DNA of 35,256 nucleotides from Clostridiales bacterium (GCA_018374635.1 JAHAEW010000033.1:1-35256), one strand, 5' to 3'; positions 7,603 to 15,159 are shown, counted from the first letter of the stretch. Made by a program: numbers and translations. The notes: a model not told the origin generated them from the letters alone.

Positions 7603-8313
7603 TTACTCCCCCATGAGGCGGCGCATGACCTCCTCATAGGCCTCCTCCGCGCCGCCGAGATCCCGGCGGAAGCGGTCCTTGTCCAGCTTCTCGTGAGTCT
7701 TTTCGTCCCACAGGCGGCAGGTGTCGGGGGAGATCTCGTCAGCCAGGACGATCTGACCGTCGGCGGTCTTGCCGAACTCCAGCTTGAAGTCCACCAGGTC
7801 GATGCCGATCTCCTTCATGAAGCCCTTGAGCAGGTCGTTGACCATAAAGGCGTACTTCGTGATGAGCGCGATCTCCTCCCGGGTGGCCAGCTTCAGGGCC
7901 AGGGCATGGTAGGAGTTGAGCAGAGGATCGCCCAGGTCGTCGTTCTTGTAGGAGAACTCGATGGTGGGTTCGTCAAAGACGATGCCCTCCTCCACGCCGT
8001 AGCGCTTGGCGAAGGAGCCGGCGGAGAGGTTGCGGACAATGACCTCCAGGGGCACAATGGAGACCTTCTTGACCACGGTCTCCCGGTCGCTGAGCTCCTC
8101 CACAAAGTGGGTGGGGACCCCATTGGCCTCCAGGCGGCGCATGAGGTTGTTGGTCATGCGGTTGTTGATGGCCCCCTTGCCGGTGATGGTGCCTTTTTTA
8201 AGGCCGTTGAAGGCGGTGGCGTCATCCTTGTAGGATACGATGACCAGGTCGGGGTCCTCGGTGGCGTAGACCTTCTTGGCCTTGCCCTCATAGAGCTGCG
8301 TTGTTTTTTCCAT
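7603..8313 (-). CDS. purC: SAICAR synthetase, canonical type
   Basis: PurC condenses CAIR with aspartate, using ATP, to make SAICAR. The 236-residue protein has canonical features in order: QLYEGKAKKVYATEDPD at the N-terminus, FNGLKKGTITGKGAINN near residue 37, VPLEVIVRNLSAGSFAKRYG near residue 90, and LVDFKLEFGKTADGQIVLADEISPD near residue 175, the last being the family signature. The ATG start at 8313 is clear. It lies 48 bp after a second, divergent purC and 84 bp before the PurF-like gene. This copy keeps the complete signature and is the safer candidate for the main SAICAR synthetase. Confidence 0.94.
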   Translation of the reverse strand: MEKTTQLYEGKAKKVYATEDPDLVIVSYKDDATAFNGLKKGTITGKGAINNRMTNNLMRRLEANGVPTHFVEELSDRETVVKKVSIVPLEVIVRNLSAGSFAKRYGVEEGIVFDEPTIEFSYKNDDLGDPLLNSYHALALKLATREEIALITKYAFMVNDLLKGFMKEIGIDLVDFKLEFGKTADGQIVLADEISPDTCRLWDEKTHEKLDKDRFRRDLGGAEEAYEEVMRRLMGE

Positions 8314-8361
8314 ACGTTATATTCCCCTTGTATACATATAGGATATCGGTGGCAGAGACCA

Positions 8362-9051
8362 TTACTGGGCAAAGAAAAGCTTGGAGAGGGTCATGGGGTC
8401 CACATACTCGCCGTCCTTGTACACCCGCATGTTGCCGGAGGCCACCTCGTCAATGAGCATGACGTTGCCGTCGGCGTCATAGCCAAACTCAAACTTGATG
8501 TCGTAGAGGACCAGGCCGCGGGCCTTGAGCTCATCGGCCACGATCCGGGTGATCTGCTGGGTCTGGGCCTTCATGTCGTCATACTGTTTCTCGCTCATGA
8601 CGCCCAGCACCACCAGGCCGTCCTTGGTAACCAGGGGATCGCCCTTCTCGTCGTTCTTAAAGGTGGTCTCCACATAGGCGGGCAGGTCGGCGCCTTCCTC
8701 AATGTACTCGCCGTACCGGCGCAGGAAGCTGCCAACGGCCTTGTGGCGGCAGATGACCTCCAGGCCATGGCCGAACACCTTGGCGGGGAGGACCTCCATA
8801 GTGGTGTTCTCCAGATCGGCGCTGACATAGTGGGTCTTGATCCCGGCGGCGTTGATCTTCTCAAAGAAATAGATGGACATGCGCAGGTTGACATCGCCCA
8901 CACCGTCGATGGTCAGACCCACGGAGTTTTCACCGGGATCAAACACACCGTCCTTGCCGGTGCAGTCGTCTTTGAATTTCAGCAGGTAGTTGCCGTTGTC
9001 CAGGGCAAACACGTCTTTGGTCTTTCCGGTGTAAACCAGTTTCTTTTCCAT
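8362..9051 (-). CDS. Second SAICAR synthetase-like protein (divergent PurC)
   Basis: This 229-residue protein is also PurC-like but belongs to a different subfamily from its neighbour. It opens KLVYTGKTKDVFALDNGNY and has KVFGHGLEVICRHKAVGSF near residue 100 and LYDIKFEFGYDADGNVMLIDE near residue 185. The DEISPD signature of the canonical copy is replaced by DEVASGNMRVY, in a region that contacts nucleotide and substrate in known PurC enzymes. The ATG at 9051 is chosen over another ATG three codons upstream, which is too close to GGAGG. Similar proteins occur in Clostridia and are usually annotated as PurC. Whether this copy is redundant, conditional or acts on a related substrate cannot be told from sequence. 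Confidence 0.85.
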   Translation of the reverse strand: MEKKLVYTGKTKDVFALDNGNYLLKFKDDCTGKDGVFDPGENSVGLTIDGVGDVNLRMSIYFFEKINAAGIKTHYVSADLENTTMEVLPAKVFGHGLEVICRHKAVGSFLRRYGEYIEEGADLPAYVETTFKNDEKGDPLVTKDGLVVLGVMSEKQYDDMKAQTQQITRIVADELKARGLVLYDIKFEFGYDADGNVMLIDEVASGNMRVYKDGEYVDPMTLSKLFFAQ

Positions 9052-9109
9052 GTGGATCATTCCTCCAGAACAAAGATTCATAGATCGGTTTATGGGGCGG
9101 GGGCACAGC

Positions 9110-9604
9110 TTACCGGGCCAGTTCGGCCTGAAGCTTGGCTTCCTTCTCGGCGATCTGCCGGGCCATCGTGGTCCGGGCCTCATCCAGCCGGGCGGCCAGG
9201 CCGTCATCGCTCACAGCCAGGATCTGGGCGGCCAGGACGGCGGCATTTTTGGCGCCGTTGATAGCCACTGTGGCAACGGGAATGCCGCTGGGCATCTGGA
9301 CCGTGGCCAGCAGGGCGTCCAGGCCATCCATGGCGCCCCCCTTCATGGGGATGCCGATGACAGGCAGGGTGGAGTTGCCGGCAAAGGCGCCCGCCAGGTG
9401 TGCGGCCATCCCGGCGGCGCAGATGAGCACGCCGAAGCCGTTTTTCCGGGCGTCCCTAGCGAACTCGGCCGCCTGGACGGGAGTGCGGTGGGCGCTGAGA
9501 ATGTGAGCCTCATAGGGGATGTGGAACTCCTCCAGCTGGGTGCAGGCGGCCTTGACCACCGGCCAGTCGCTGTCAGAGCCCATGATGATGGCAACTTTCT
9601 TCAC
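9110..9604 (-). CDS. purE: N5-carboxyaminoimidazole ribonucleotide mutase or AIR carboxylase
   Basis: PurE forms CAIR, either from N5-CAIR (class I, with PurK) or directly from AIR and CO2 (class II). The 164-residue product begins VAIIMGSDSDWPVVKAA and contains ILSAHRTP near residue 42, followed by GVLICAAGMAAHLAGA and LPVIGIPMKGGAMDGLDALL. The start is taken as GTG at 9604, with AGGAGG eight bases upstream; an upstream in-frame start would add residues not found in the family. No purK is present in the window, so the class is undetermined. It is the first gene of the cluster and lies downstream of the structured RNA at 9667-9818. Confidence 0.95.
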   Translation of the reverse strand: MKKVAIIMGSDSDWPVVKAACTQLEEFHIPYEAHILSAHRTPVQAAEFARDARKNGFGVLICAAGMAAHLAGAFAGNSTLPVIGIPMKGGAMDGLDALLATVQMPSGIPVATVAINGAKNAAVLAAQILAVSDDGLAARLDEARTTMARQIAEKEAKLQAELAR

Positions 9605-9666
9605 AGGAATGACCTCCTCGTTCATCTTGGGAAGGGAGACGGAACCAAACAAAAAGTTAGGACGGT

Positions 9667-9818
9667 AAAAAATAAATCAGGGTATCCGTTATACGGATAC
9701 CCTTCCTGATCAAACCGCTATTTTGGACGCATTGGGACCCTGAGACAGGCGCTTATGTGCAGTAATCTCCCAGTTCAGCATCCGATCCACGTCCGTTCCC
9801 CCTTATCAAAGAAAGAAT
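9667..9818 (-). ncRNA. ssrS: Structured RNA upstream of purE, possible 6S RNA
   Basis: Transcription from the promoter at 9825-9853 would give an RNA of about 150 nt that ends at a strong terminator before purE. Its ends can pair as an interrupted closing stem (9815-9805 with 9710-9701). Inside are an asymmetric bubble, GGACG with CGUCC (9794-9790 with 9729-9725) and UGGGA with UCCCA (9772-9768 with 9737-9733). A long, bulged single hairpin with a central bubble and this length fit 6S RNA, and my recollection is that 6S RNA genes often lie next to purE in Clostridia. The alternative is a purE leader switch. I do not see purine-riboswitch or PRPP-riboswitch cores. A 6S covariance-model search would decide. 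Confidence 0.5.
9671..9702 (-). terminator. Terminator between the structured RNA and purE
   Basis: A 10-bp stem (9702-9693 with 9689-9680) with a 3-base loop is followed on the minus strand by TGATTTATTTTTT. It would release the upstream RNA, and purE would then depend on read-through or an unseen promoter. Confidence 0.75.
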
Positions 9819-9824
9819 ACCTAT

Positions 9825-9853
9825 ACTATATCGGCTCTTCTGGCGCTTTGCAA
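9825..9853 (-). promoter_or_regulatory. Sigma-A promoter of the purE-region transcript
   Basis: TTGCAA (9853-9848) and TATAGT (9830-9825) are 17 bases apart on the minus strand. The predicted start is near 9818, at the first base of the structured RNA. Confidence 0.75.
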
Positions 9854-9869
9854 GTATAGACGTCGATTT

Positions 9870-9885
9870 TTGTATGCTTATACAA
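9870..9885. promoter_or_regulatory. Inverted repeat, candidate regulator site
   Basis: TTGTAT and ATACAA flank GCTT in a perfect 6-bp inverted repeat, 17 bases upstream of the purE-side -35 box and within the divergent region shared with the GntR gene. GntR-family sites often have GT/AC half-sites of this kind. Binding is inference. A second repeat, GCCATAC/GTATGGC, is at 9914-9933. Confidence 0.4.
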
Positions 9886-9945
9886 GGGGACGGGGGAAAG
9901 AAAGGCACATTTTGCCATACCGGGCAGTATGGCGCCGAAAAGGGA

Positions 9946-9974
9946 TTGACAGGAACATTTCATCATACTATACT
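9946..9974 (+). promoter_or_regulatory. Sigma-A promoter of the gntR-bmp-sdr operon
   Basis: TTGACA (9946-9951) and TATACT (9969-9974) are 17 bases apart. The -10 box overlaps palindromes just downstream, which suggests repression, possibly by the GntR protein encoded next. Confidence 0.8.
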
Positions 9975-9990
9975 ATAAATAGTAATACTA
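9972..9990. promoter_or_regulatory. Overlapping palindromes at the gntR start site, likely operator
   Basis: ACTAT-AA-ATAGT (9972-9983) overlaps TAGTA-A-TACTA (9980-9990), covering the -10 box and the predicted transcription start. The position fits an autoregulatory operator for the regulator that follows. Confidence 0.5.
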
Positions 9991-10035
9991 ATAGATGCAA
10001 TGTACCACAAATCTGATGTGAGAGGAGGATGAGAT

Positions 10036-10785
10036 ATGATCGCACGTCCTATGCGGGCGCCCAGCGAGCCCTATGCCCAGGGGAAGGTGACGCTTCTGCG
10101 TCTCATCTCCCAGTCGGTCAAAGAGGGGACCGAGAAGTTGCCGTCCGAGGAGGAGCTGGCAAAGCTGGCCGGAGTGAGCCGGGTGGTGATCCGGGATGTG
10201 CTGAGCGAACTGGAGTCCAGGGGGTATCTCACCCGCTGGCGGGGCCGGGGCACTCTCATCAACGTGCCGGTCTGCGCCGCTCAGCCCCGCGTCGATGAGG
10301 AGTTCAGCTTTCAGGAGCTCTTTGCCGCCCGGGGGATGTCGCCTGCGGTGCGGCTTCTGGAGGACCGCTGGCTCCCGCCCGGAGAGGTGGAGTTGCCGGC
10401 CGGAGCGGAGATCGGCCGGGGGGAGGAACGGCTTTTGATGCTGGAGCGCGTATTCCTGGGGGACGGAGTTCCCATGATCCACAGCAGGGTCTACTTCCGG
10501 GGCAGCAACCTGGGTTTCGACTATCAGAGCTGGAAGAATTTTGCCGAGCTTACCCTGAACGAGTTCCTGGAGCTCTTCTGTATCCGGCAGCCGGTGGTCA
10601 CGCTGGCAGAGCAGACGGTGGAGACGGCGGACGCCGGGCTGGCCGCCAAGCTGGAGGTGGCGGAGGGGACCCCGCTGCTCCGGATGGACGATGTCCGGTA
10701 TGGGGTGGGCAGCCTGGAACTCCTGCGCGGCACGGCCTGCTTCTGCAAGGAGATCCTGCCGCTGCGCCTGGTCCGCAGAAGATAA
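10036..10785 (+). CDS. GntR-family (HutC type) transcriptional regulator
   Basis: The 249-residue protein has an N-terminal winged helix (about residues 12-80) with the GntR pattern LPSEEELAKLAGVSRVVIRD, in which the second helix contacts DNA, and GYLTRWRGRGTLI as the wing. The C-terminal half matches the UTRA effector domain of HutC-type regulators, with LLMLERVFLGDGVPMIHSRVYF and a late TPLLRMDDV-type strand. The ATG at 10036 follows AGGAGG. It is the first gene of an operon with a BMP lipoprotein and a dehydrogenase, so a small molecule handled by them is the likely effector. Palindromes over its own promoter suggest autoregulation. The ligand is unknown. Confidence 0.9.
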   Translation: MIARPMRAPSEPYAQGKVTLLRLISQSVKEGTEKLPSEEELAKLAGVSRVVIRDVLSELESRGYLTRWRGRGTLINVPVCAAQPRVDEEFSFQELFAARGMSPAVRLLEDRWLPPGEVELPAGAEIGRGEERLLMLERVFLGDGVPMIHSRVYFRGSNLGFDYQSWKNFAELTLNEFLELFCIRQPVVTLAEQTVETADAGLAAKLEVAEGTPLLRMDDVRYGVGSLELLRGTACFCKEILPLRLVRRR

Positions 10786-10892
10786 GGAACGATCATTTTA
10801 CAGCGCCATGGACTGCATCCATATGAAACGCCCATATGTTTTCCGTTATCCCTGGGGCCGTGGGCTCCATTTTGTGATAGGAGGAAACAGAT

Positions 10893-10946
10893 ATGAAGGA
10901 ATGTCTCAAAAGCAGATTTCCCTATGGACCGCTTCCGCCCTTCTGA
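10893..10946 (+). other. 17-codon frame with the best ribosome site, overlapping the bmp start
   Basis: The strong GGAGG at 10880-10884 is best spaced for the ATG at 10893, which opens a 17-codon frame ending at the TGA at 10944-10946. The BMP lipoprotein starts eight bases further on, in another frame, at an ATG poorly spaced from that site. Either this is a short coupled leader or one base is missing between 10893 and 10901; one extra base would join the good start to the lipoprotein frame. Confidence 0.35.
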
Positions 10947-11929
10947 TGGGCGGCCTGACCGCGTGTGGAGGGGGAGGCGAGGGTGCTCCCGCCGGTTCCT
11001 CCGGGACGCCGGAGAGAGAAAGTGAGATCAAGATCGGCATTCTCATCCCCGGGTCCCCCACGGACGGCGGCTTCTCCCAGCAGGCGACCGAGGCCGGCGC
11101 ACTGCTGGAGGAGCGGTTTGACTGTCATGTGGCCGTGGTAGAGGCGGCCACAGCGGACGCCATCAAGAGCGAAGGGGAGACCATGGCCGCCGAGGGGTAC
11201 AAGATCGTATTCGGCCATGGGGGACAGTGCTCCACGCCGCTGGCGGAGATCAGCCAGGACTATCCGGACACCTGGTTTGTCACCACAGGCGGGACCGAGA
11301 TCCGGGAAAATCAGTTCCACGCCTGCCTCTGCCTGGAGCAGGGCACCTATGTGGCCGGCGTCATTGCGGGACTGATGACCAAGAGCAATGTGATCGGCTG
11401 TTCCGTGGGCGGTGATTTCCCTGCCTATACCAAGACGACCAACGGCTTCAAGCTGGGAGCCGAGAGTGTGAACCCCGATGTGGAGGTGCTCTTCGCTGTC
11501 CTGAGCTCCACGGATACCACCGAGGCTTACGAGACCACCACCAACCAGATCCAGATGGGGGCCGATTTTATTTACAGCAATACCAATGAGGGGCAGGGCG
11601 GCGCGATCAAGGCGGTCAGTGAGCATGAAGGAGTCCGGGCCTTTGGCTCCCTGGGCGATTTTATTCCCCTCGCGCCGGAATCTGTGGTGGGCAATACCAT
11701 GGGCGACTGGTCCAGGGCATTTATCAAGGCGGCCGAGGCCATCCTGAGCGGTGAGATGGGCGAGCCGGAGATCATGTATCTCGATATGTCCAATGAGTCG
11801 GTTTCTTCCGAGTGGAACGAGGCGCTCAAAAAGGAGATCCCCCAGGAAGTGCTGGACAAGGTGGACGAGACCATTCAGGCCATTGCGGACGGCGCCATCC
11901 ATGTTCCCAATGAGTACGAGCTGGGCTGA
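10901..11929 (+). CDS. BMP-family substrate-binding lipoprotein
   Basis: The 342-residue product is a BMP/PnrA-type periplasmic-binding lipoprotein; members bind purine nucleosides or related ligands for ABC uptake. It has a short signal peptide ending in the lipobox LTAC near residue 22, a Gly/Ser linker, and then IKIGILIPGSPTDGGFSQQA, typical of the family's first strand and ligand loop. YVAGVIAGLMTKSNVIGCSVGGDFP is near residue 155. No permease or ATPase is encoded beside it, so it may share a transporter or act as a sensor. The ATG at 10901 is the only start in frame that gives a signal peptide, but its ribosome site is badly spaced and a one-base deletion upstream is possible. Location next to the purine cluster is suggestive only. 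Confidence 0.85.
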   Translation: MSQKQISLWTASALLMGGLTACGGGGEGAPAGSSGTPERESEIKIGILIPGSPTDGGFSQQATEAGALLEERFDCHVAVVEAATADAIKSEGETMAAEGYKIVFGHGGQCSTPLAEISQDYPDTWFVTTGGTEIRENQFHACLCLEQGTYVAGVIAGLMTKSNVIGCSVGGDFPAYTKTTNGFKLGAESVNPDVEVLFAVLSSTDTTEAYETTTNQIQMGADFIYSNTNEGQGGAIKAVSEHEGVRAFGSLGDFIPLAPESVVGNTMGDWSRAFIKAAEAILSGEMGEPEIMYLDMSNESVSSEWNEALKKEIPQEVLDKVDETIQAIADGAIHVPNEYELG

Positions 11930-11956
11930 TGCAAAAGCGGAAAGGAGAATGACGCC

Positions 11957-12688
11957 ATGGAAATGAGCGGAAAGGTAGCGGTGATCACCGGAGGGACCTC
12001 CGGAATCGGAAGAAGCACCGCGGAAAAGCTGCTGGAACGGGGAGCCGCCGTCCTGATCCTGGGCCGCGACCGGGAGCGGGGCGCGGAGATGGAGCGGCTC
12101 GGAGACTGCCATTTCTACCCCTGTGACATGGCCTGTCCGGAGGAGATCGCAAAGACCTGCGATGCCATCCTGCGGGACTACCCGGAGATTGACATTCTGG
12201 TCAACAATGCGGGCATGTCCATTGACGGGACGGTGGAGACGCTGTCTTTGGAGGAGTGGAACCGGATCTTTGCCGTCAATGTGACCAGCGTCTATCTGAT
12301 GAGCAAGCATCTGATCCCGGCCATCCGCAGGCGGGGCGGAGGGCGCATCATCAACATCGCCTCCACCGTGGGAACGGTGGGCGCACCGGGATTGGACGCC
12401 TATGCCTCTACCAAGGGAGCGGTCATCCAGCTCACCCGAAGCATGGCGGCGGACTACGCTGCGGAGGGGATACTGGTCAACGCGGTCTGCCCCGGAGGGA
12501 CCCTTACACCTCTGATGTGCGGGATCGAGGCCAACGGCAGCCTGGACGACTTCGCCAGCCTCTTCCCCATCAAGAGGCTGGCCCAGCCGGAGGAGATTGC
12601 CGCCATGATCGTATTTCTGGCCAGCGACGCGGCCAGCTTTATGGCGGGGAGCACCGTCTTGGTGGACGGAGGATTTACCTGCATCTGA
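11957..12688 (+). CDS. Short-chain dehydrogenase/reductase (classical SDR)
   Basis: The 243-residue protein is a classical SDR NAD(P)-dependent oxidoreductase. It has the cofactor motif TGGTSGIG near residue 11, NNAG near residue 85, the catalytic Ser in NIASTVG near residue 135 and YASTK near residue 150. The C-terminal FLASDAASFMAGSTVLVDGGF is typical of FabG-like members. It is 27 bp after the lipoprotein gene with a GGAG ribosome site before the ATG at 11957. The ATG at 11963 is a second possible start. Its substrate is unknown; the operon suggests it acts on whatever the lipoprotein binds or the regulator senses. It is unlikely to be the main FabG, given no other fatty-acid genes nearby. 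Confidence 0.92.
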   Translation: MEMSGKVAVITGGTSGIGRSTAEKLLERGAAVLILGRDRERGAEMERLGDCHFYPCDMACPEEIAKTCDAILRDYPEIDILVNNAGMSIDGTVETLSLEEWNRIFAVNVTSVYLMSKHLIPAIRRRGGGRIINIASTVGTVGAPGLDAYASTKGAVIQLTRSMAADYAAEGILVNAVCPGGTLTPLMCGIEANGSLDDFASLFPIKRLAQPEEIAAMIVFLASDAASFMAGSTVLVDGGFTCI

Positions 12689-12713
12689 GGGCGGAAAAGC
12701 CGCCGGGAGAGAC

Positions 12714-12760
12714 GGGAGCGCACGCACTCCATACAGAGGAGGGGGGCGCTCCCTCTTTTT
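12714..12760 (+). terminator. Terminator of the gntR-bmp-sdr operon
   Basis: An 8-bp stem GGGAGCGC/GCGCTCCC (12714-12721 with 12746-12753) with a long loop is followed by TCTTTTT, 25 bases after the sdr stop codon. Confidence 0.7.
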
Positions 12761-12783
12761 CTGCCCCAGAGAGAAAATAGGCT

Positions 12784-12812
12784 TAGACAAAGAGAAGGTG
12801 ACGTGCTAGAAT
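12784..12812 (+). promoter_or_regulatory. Promoter of the nnr-lipoprotein transcript
   Basis: TAGACA (12784-12789) and TAGAAT (12807-12812) are 17 bases apart, about 115 bp before the nnrE/nnrD start. Confidence 0.6.
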
Positions 12813-12926
12813 AAGGGCTGAATCACACAGCGCATGGATCGGACCAGACTGTTTCTCCCGCCGAGAGAGGGGGCGGACAGCGGGCAGGGCCGGCCGTGCA
12901 GTCGTTTCAGCGGAGGAAGAGAGTAT

Positions 12927-14498
12927 ATGAAGATCGCAACAGCCCAACAGATGCGGGAGATGGACCGCGCGGCGATTCGGGAGCGGGGGATCGCGTCCGC
13001 CGTACTCATGGAAAATGCGGCCCGGGCAGTGGCGCAGGCCGCTGCCCGGGTGGCGGAGGCGAGGCCGGAGCGTCCGGGAAAGCCCCGTCGGGCGGTTTGC
13101 TTCTGCGGCGCAGGCAACAACGGCGGGGATGGCGTGGCCGCCGCCCGTTTTCTGCTGGAGGCGGGGATGGAGGTCCGGGCCGTTCTGGTAGGGCGGCGGG
13201 AGAAGATGACTCCCGACTGCCGGGAGATGGAGCGCCGTCTGGAAGAGAAGGGGGGCGCCCTGGAGGACTTTACCCCCGATGACCCCGATTTTGCCTGTTG
13301 GTGCCTGGAGGCCGATGTGATGGTGGACGCCCTGTTTGGGATCGGGCTGAATACCCCCCTGCGGGGAGATCCCCTGATGGCGGTGCAGATGATGAACACC
13401 TGCGACATCCCGGTAGTATCCGCAGACATCGCCAGCGGTGTGGAGGCCGATACCGGACGGGTCCTGGGGGACGCGGTGCGGGCCGATGTGACGGTGACCT
13501 TCTCCCTGCCCAAGGCCGGGCATTTTCTGGGAGAGGGCGGTCTGCGCACCGGCCGGCTGACGGTGGCCGAGATCGGCATTCCCCTGGATTTGGTGCTGTG
13601 GACGGAGAGCAATTTTTACTCCGTGTGTGAAAATGACGTCTACCTGCCCCGGCGGGAGCGGGACGCCCACAAGGGGAATTTCGGACGGGACTACATCCTG
13701 GGAGGCTCGGTGGGCTACACCGGGGCCCCCGTCCTGGCGGCCCGGGCGGCCCTCCGCGCGGGAGCGGGGCTGGTGTCGGTAGGCGTGCCGGAGCCCATCT
13801 GGCCGGTGGTAGCGATGAAACTGGACGAGGCCATGCCCAGCCCCCTGCCCGCGGGCAAGACAGGGATGCTCTCTCTGGAGGCCGCGGAGCAGATCCTGGC
13901 CCGGATGAACGCCAGCGACGTCTGTCTGATCGGGCCCGGGCTGGGCCGGGGAAACGGTGTGGCGTCGGTGGTGCGGCATCTGCTGCGCTCCGCCCATGCC
14001 GCCGTGATCCTGGACGCGGACGGCATAAATGCGCTGGAAGGGCATATAGATGTGTTGGAGGACCGGCGGGGCGTGGTCACCATCCTGACGCCCCATGACG
14101 GGGAGTTCCTCCGCCTTGGCGGAGATCTGAGCAGCGGAGACCGGCTGGCCGCCGCCCGCTCCTTTGCGCGGGAGCACGGCTGCTGTTTGGTACTCAAGGG
14201 ACACCGCACGATCACGGCGTTCCCGGACGGTTCGGCCTATATCAATACCACTGGGAATCCGGGCATGGCCAAAGGAGGCAGCGGAGACGTCCTGGGCGGT
14301 ATTATCCTGGCACTGCTGGGGCAGGGGATGTCCTGCCGGGAGGCGGTGCCCATGGCTGTGTGGCTCCACGGCCGGGCGGGGGACCTGTGCGCCGAAGAGA
14401 TCGGCGAATACGGCATGACCCCCGGAGATATGATCGAACGGCTCCCCCGTGTCCTGCGGGAGTGCGAGGGAAAGATCCGGGAGCTGGGACCCCAATAA
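12927..14498 (+). CDS. nnr: Bifunctional NAD(P)H-hydrate epimerase and dehydratase
   Basis: This 523-residue fusion repairs hydrated NADH and NADPH. The N-terminal YjeF_N part (about residues 1-215) epimerises NAD(P)HX; it has ATAQQMREMDRAAI, CFCGAGNNGGDGVAAARFL near residue 60 and SADIASGVEADTG near residue 165. The C-terminal YjeF_C part is the ADP-dependent dehydratase, with KGNFGRDYILGGSVGYTGAP near residue 245, DADGINAL near residue 365 and NTTGNPGMAKGGSGDVLGG near residue 440. The ATG at 12927 has GGAGGA nine bases before it; an earlier in-frame ATG at 12834 would add a non-conserved, arginine-rich leader. It probably shares a transcript with the LolA-like lipoprotein that follows after 16 bp. 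Confidence 0.95.
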   Translation: MKIATAQQMREMDRAAIRERGIASAVLMENAARAVAQAAARVAEARPERPGKPRRAVCFCGAGNNGGDGVAAARFLLEAGMEVRAVLVGRREKMTPDCREMERRLEEKGGALEDFTPDDPDFACWCLEADVMVDALFGIGLNTPLRGDPLMAVQMMNTCDIPVVSADIASGVEADTGRVLGDAVRADVTVTFSLPKAGHFLGEGGLRTGRLTVAEIGIPLDLVLWTESNFYSVCENDVYLPRRERDAHKGNFGRDYILGGSVGYTGAPVLAARAALRAGAGLVSVGVPEPIWPVVAMKLDEAMPSPLPAGKTGMLSLEAAEQILARMNASDVCLIGPGLGRGNGVASVVRHLLRSAHAAVILDADGINALEGHIDVLEDRRGVVTILTPHDGEFLRLGGDLSSGDRLAAARSFAREHGCCLVLKGHRTITAFPDGSAYINTTGNPGMAKGGSGDVLGGIILALLGQGMSCREAVPMAVWLHGRAGDLCAEEIGEYGMTPGDMIERLPRVLRECEGKIRELGPQ

Positions 14499-14514
14499 AG
14501 AAGGAGGGACGGGC

Positions 14515-15114
14515 GTGCGCCATCGCTGGATGTGTGCACCGATGATAGCCCTGTGTCTGCTGCTGCCGTCCTGCGGCGGAGAGACAGGAAATGAGGCCGA
14601 GCAGCTGGCACTGGAGATTCGGACGGAATATCTGGCCATGCAGAGCTGCTCCGCACATGTGGAACTGACCGCGGATTACAGCCAGCGGGTCTATACCTAT
14701 GGATTGGACCTCTCCTATGAGCGGGAGGGGGAGATGACCCTTGCGATCACCGGGCCGGAGCATATTGCAGGAATCACGGCCCATATCCGGGCGGGGGAGA
14801 CCGCGCTGGAATATGAGGGGGTGCGGGTGGAGACCGGCCCCCTGAACGAGGCGGGGCTGAGTCCCATGAATGCCCTTCCGGCTCTGCTGACCGGTGTACA
14901 GGAGGGCTTTTTGGCCGAGAGTGTGCTGGAGGGGGGCGGAGAAGAGCCTGAGACCCTCCACATCACCATCCGTGACCCGGAGGCAGAGGCGGGCAGCGGA
15001 ACAGAGCTTCAGGTCTGGTTTGACCGGGAGACCCATGCCATGCTGCGGGGAGAGATCAGCCAGGACGGATTTATGGTGATCCAGTGTGTTCTGTCCGAAT
15101 TTTCTATGGTATAA
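14515..15114 (+). CDS. LolA-like lipoprotein (YdcC neighbourhood)
   Basis: The 199-residue protein starts with GTG at 14515, seven bases after AGGAGG. It has a signal peptide ending in the lipobox LPSC at residue 19, so it should be anchored outside the membrane. The rest is rich in beta-strand patterns such as YLAMQSCSAHVELTADYSQRVYTYGLDLSY and GTELQVWFDRETHAMLRGE, resembling the LolA/LolB fold of B. subtilis YdcC. YdcC lies just before alr and the ndoA (mazF) module, and here the same order nnr-lipoprotein-alr-mazF is seen. A sporulation role is known only for the Bacillus protein context. The family call is moderate because no single diagnostic motif is seen. Confidence 0.65.
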   Translation: MRHRWMCAPMIALCLLLPSCGGETGNEAEQLALEIRTEYLAMQSCSAHVELTADYSQRVYTYGLDLSYEREGEMTLAITGPEHIAGITAHIRAGETALEYEGVRVETGPLNEAGLSPMNALPALLTGVQEGFLAESVLEGGGEEPETLHITIRDPEAEAGSGTELQVWFDRETHAMLRGEISQDGFMVIQCVLSEFSMV

Positions 15115-15117
15115 CCC

Positions 15118-15159
15118 CACAGGAAAAGGAGCTGCCATCCGGCAGCTCCTTTTCCTGTG
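15118..15159. terminator. Bidirectional terminator between convergent genes
   Basis: A 19-bp perfect stem (15118-15136 with 15141-15159) with ATCC loop lies between the lipoprotein stop and the convergent gene at 15160. A/T-rich arms give a U-rich 3' side in both directions, so it can end both transcripts. Confidence 0.85.

Noticed and set aside
6919..9261. 780-codon plus-strand frame opposite the PurF-like gene and both purC genes
   Set aside because: Shadow of three well-supported minus-strand genes with no recognisable domains.
9667..9818. Guanine, adenine or PRPP riboswitch before purE
   Set aside because: The conserved cores of those riboswitches are not visible in the leader; the shape fits a rod-like RNA better.
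12783..14639. 618-codon minus-strand frame opposite the nnr gene
   Set aside because: The plus strand encodes a full NAD(P)H-hydrate repair fusion; the antisense frame is repetitive in composition and lacks a start site.
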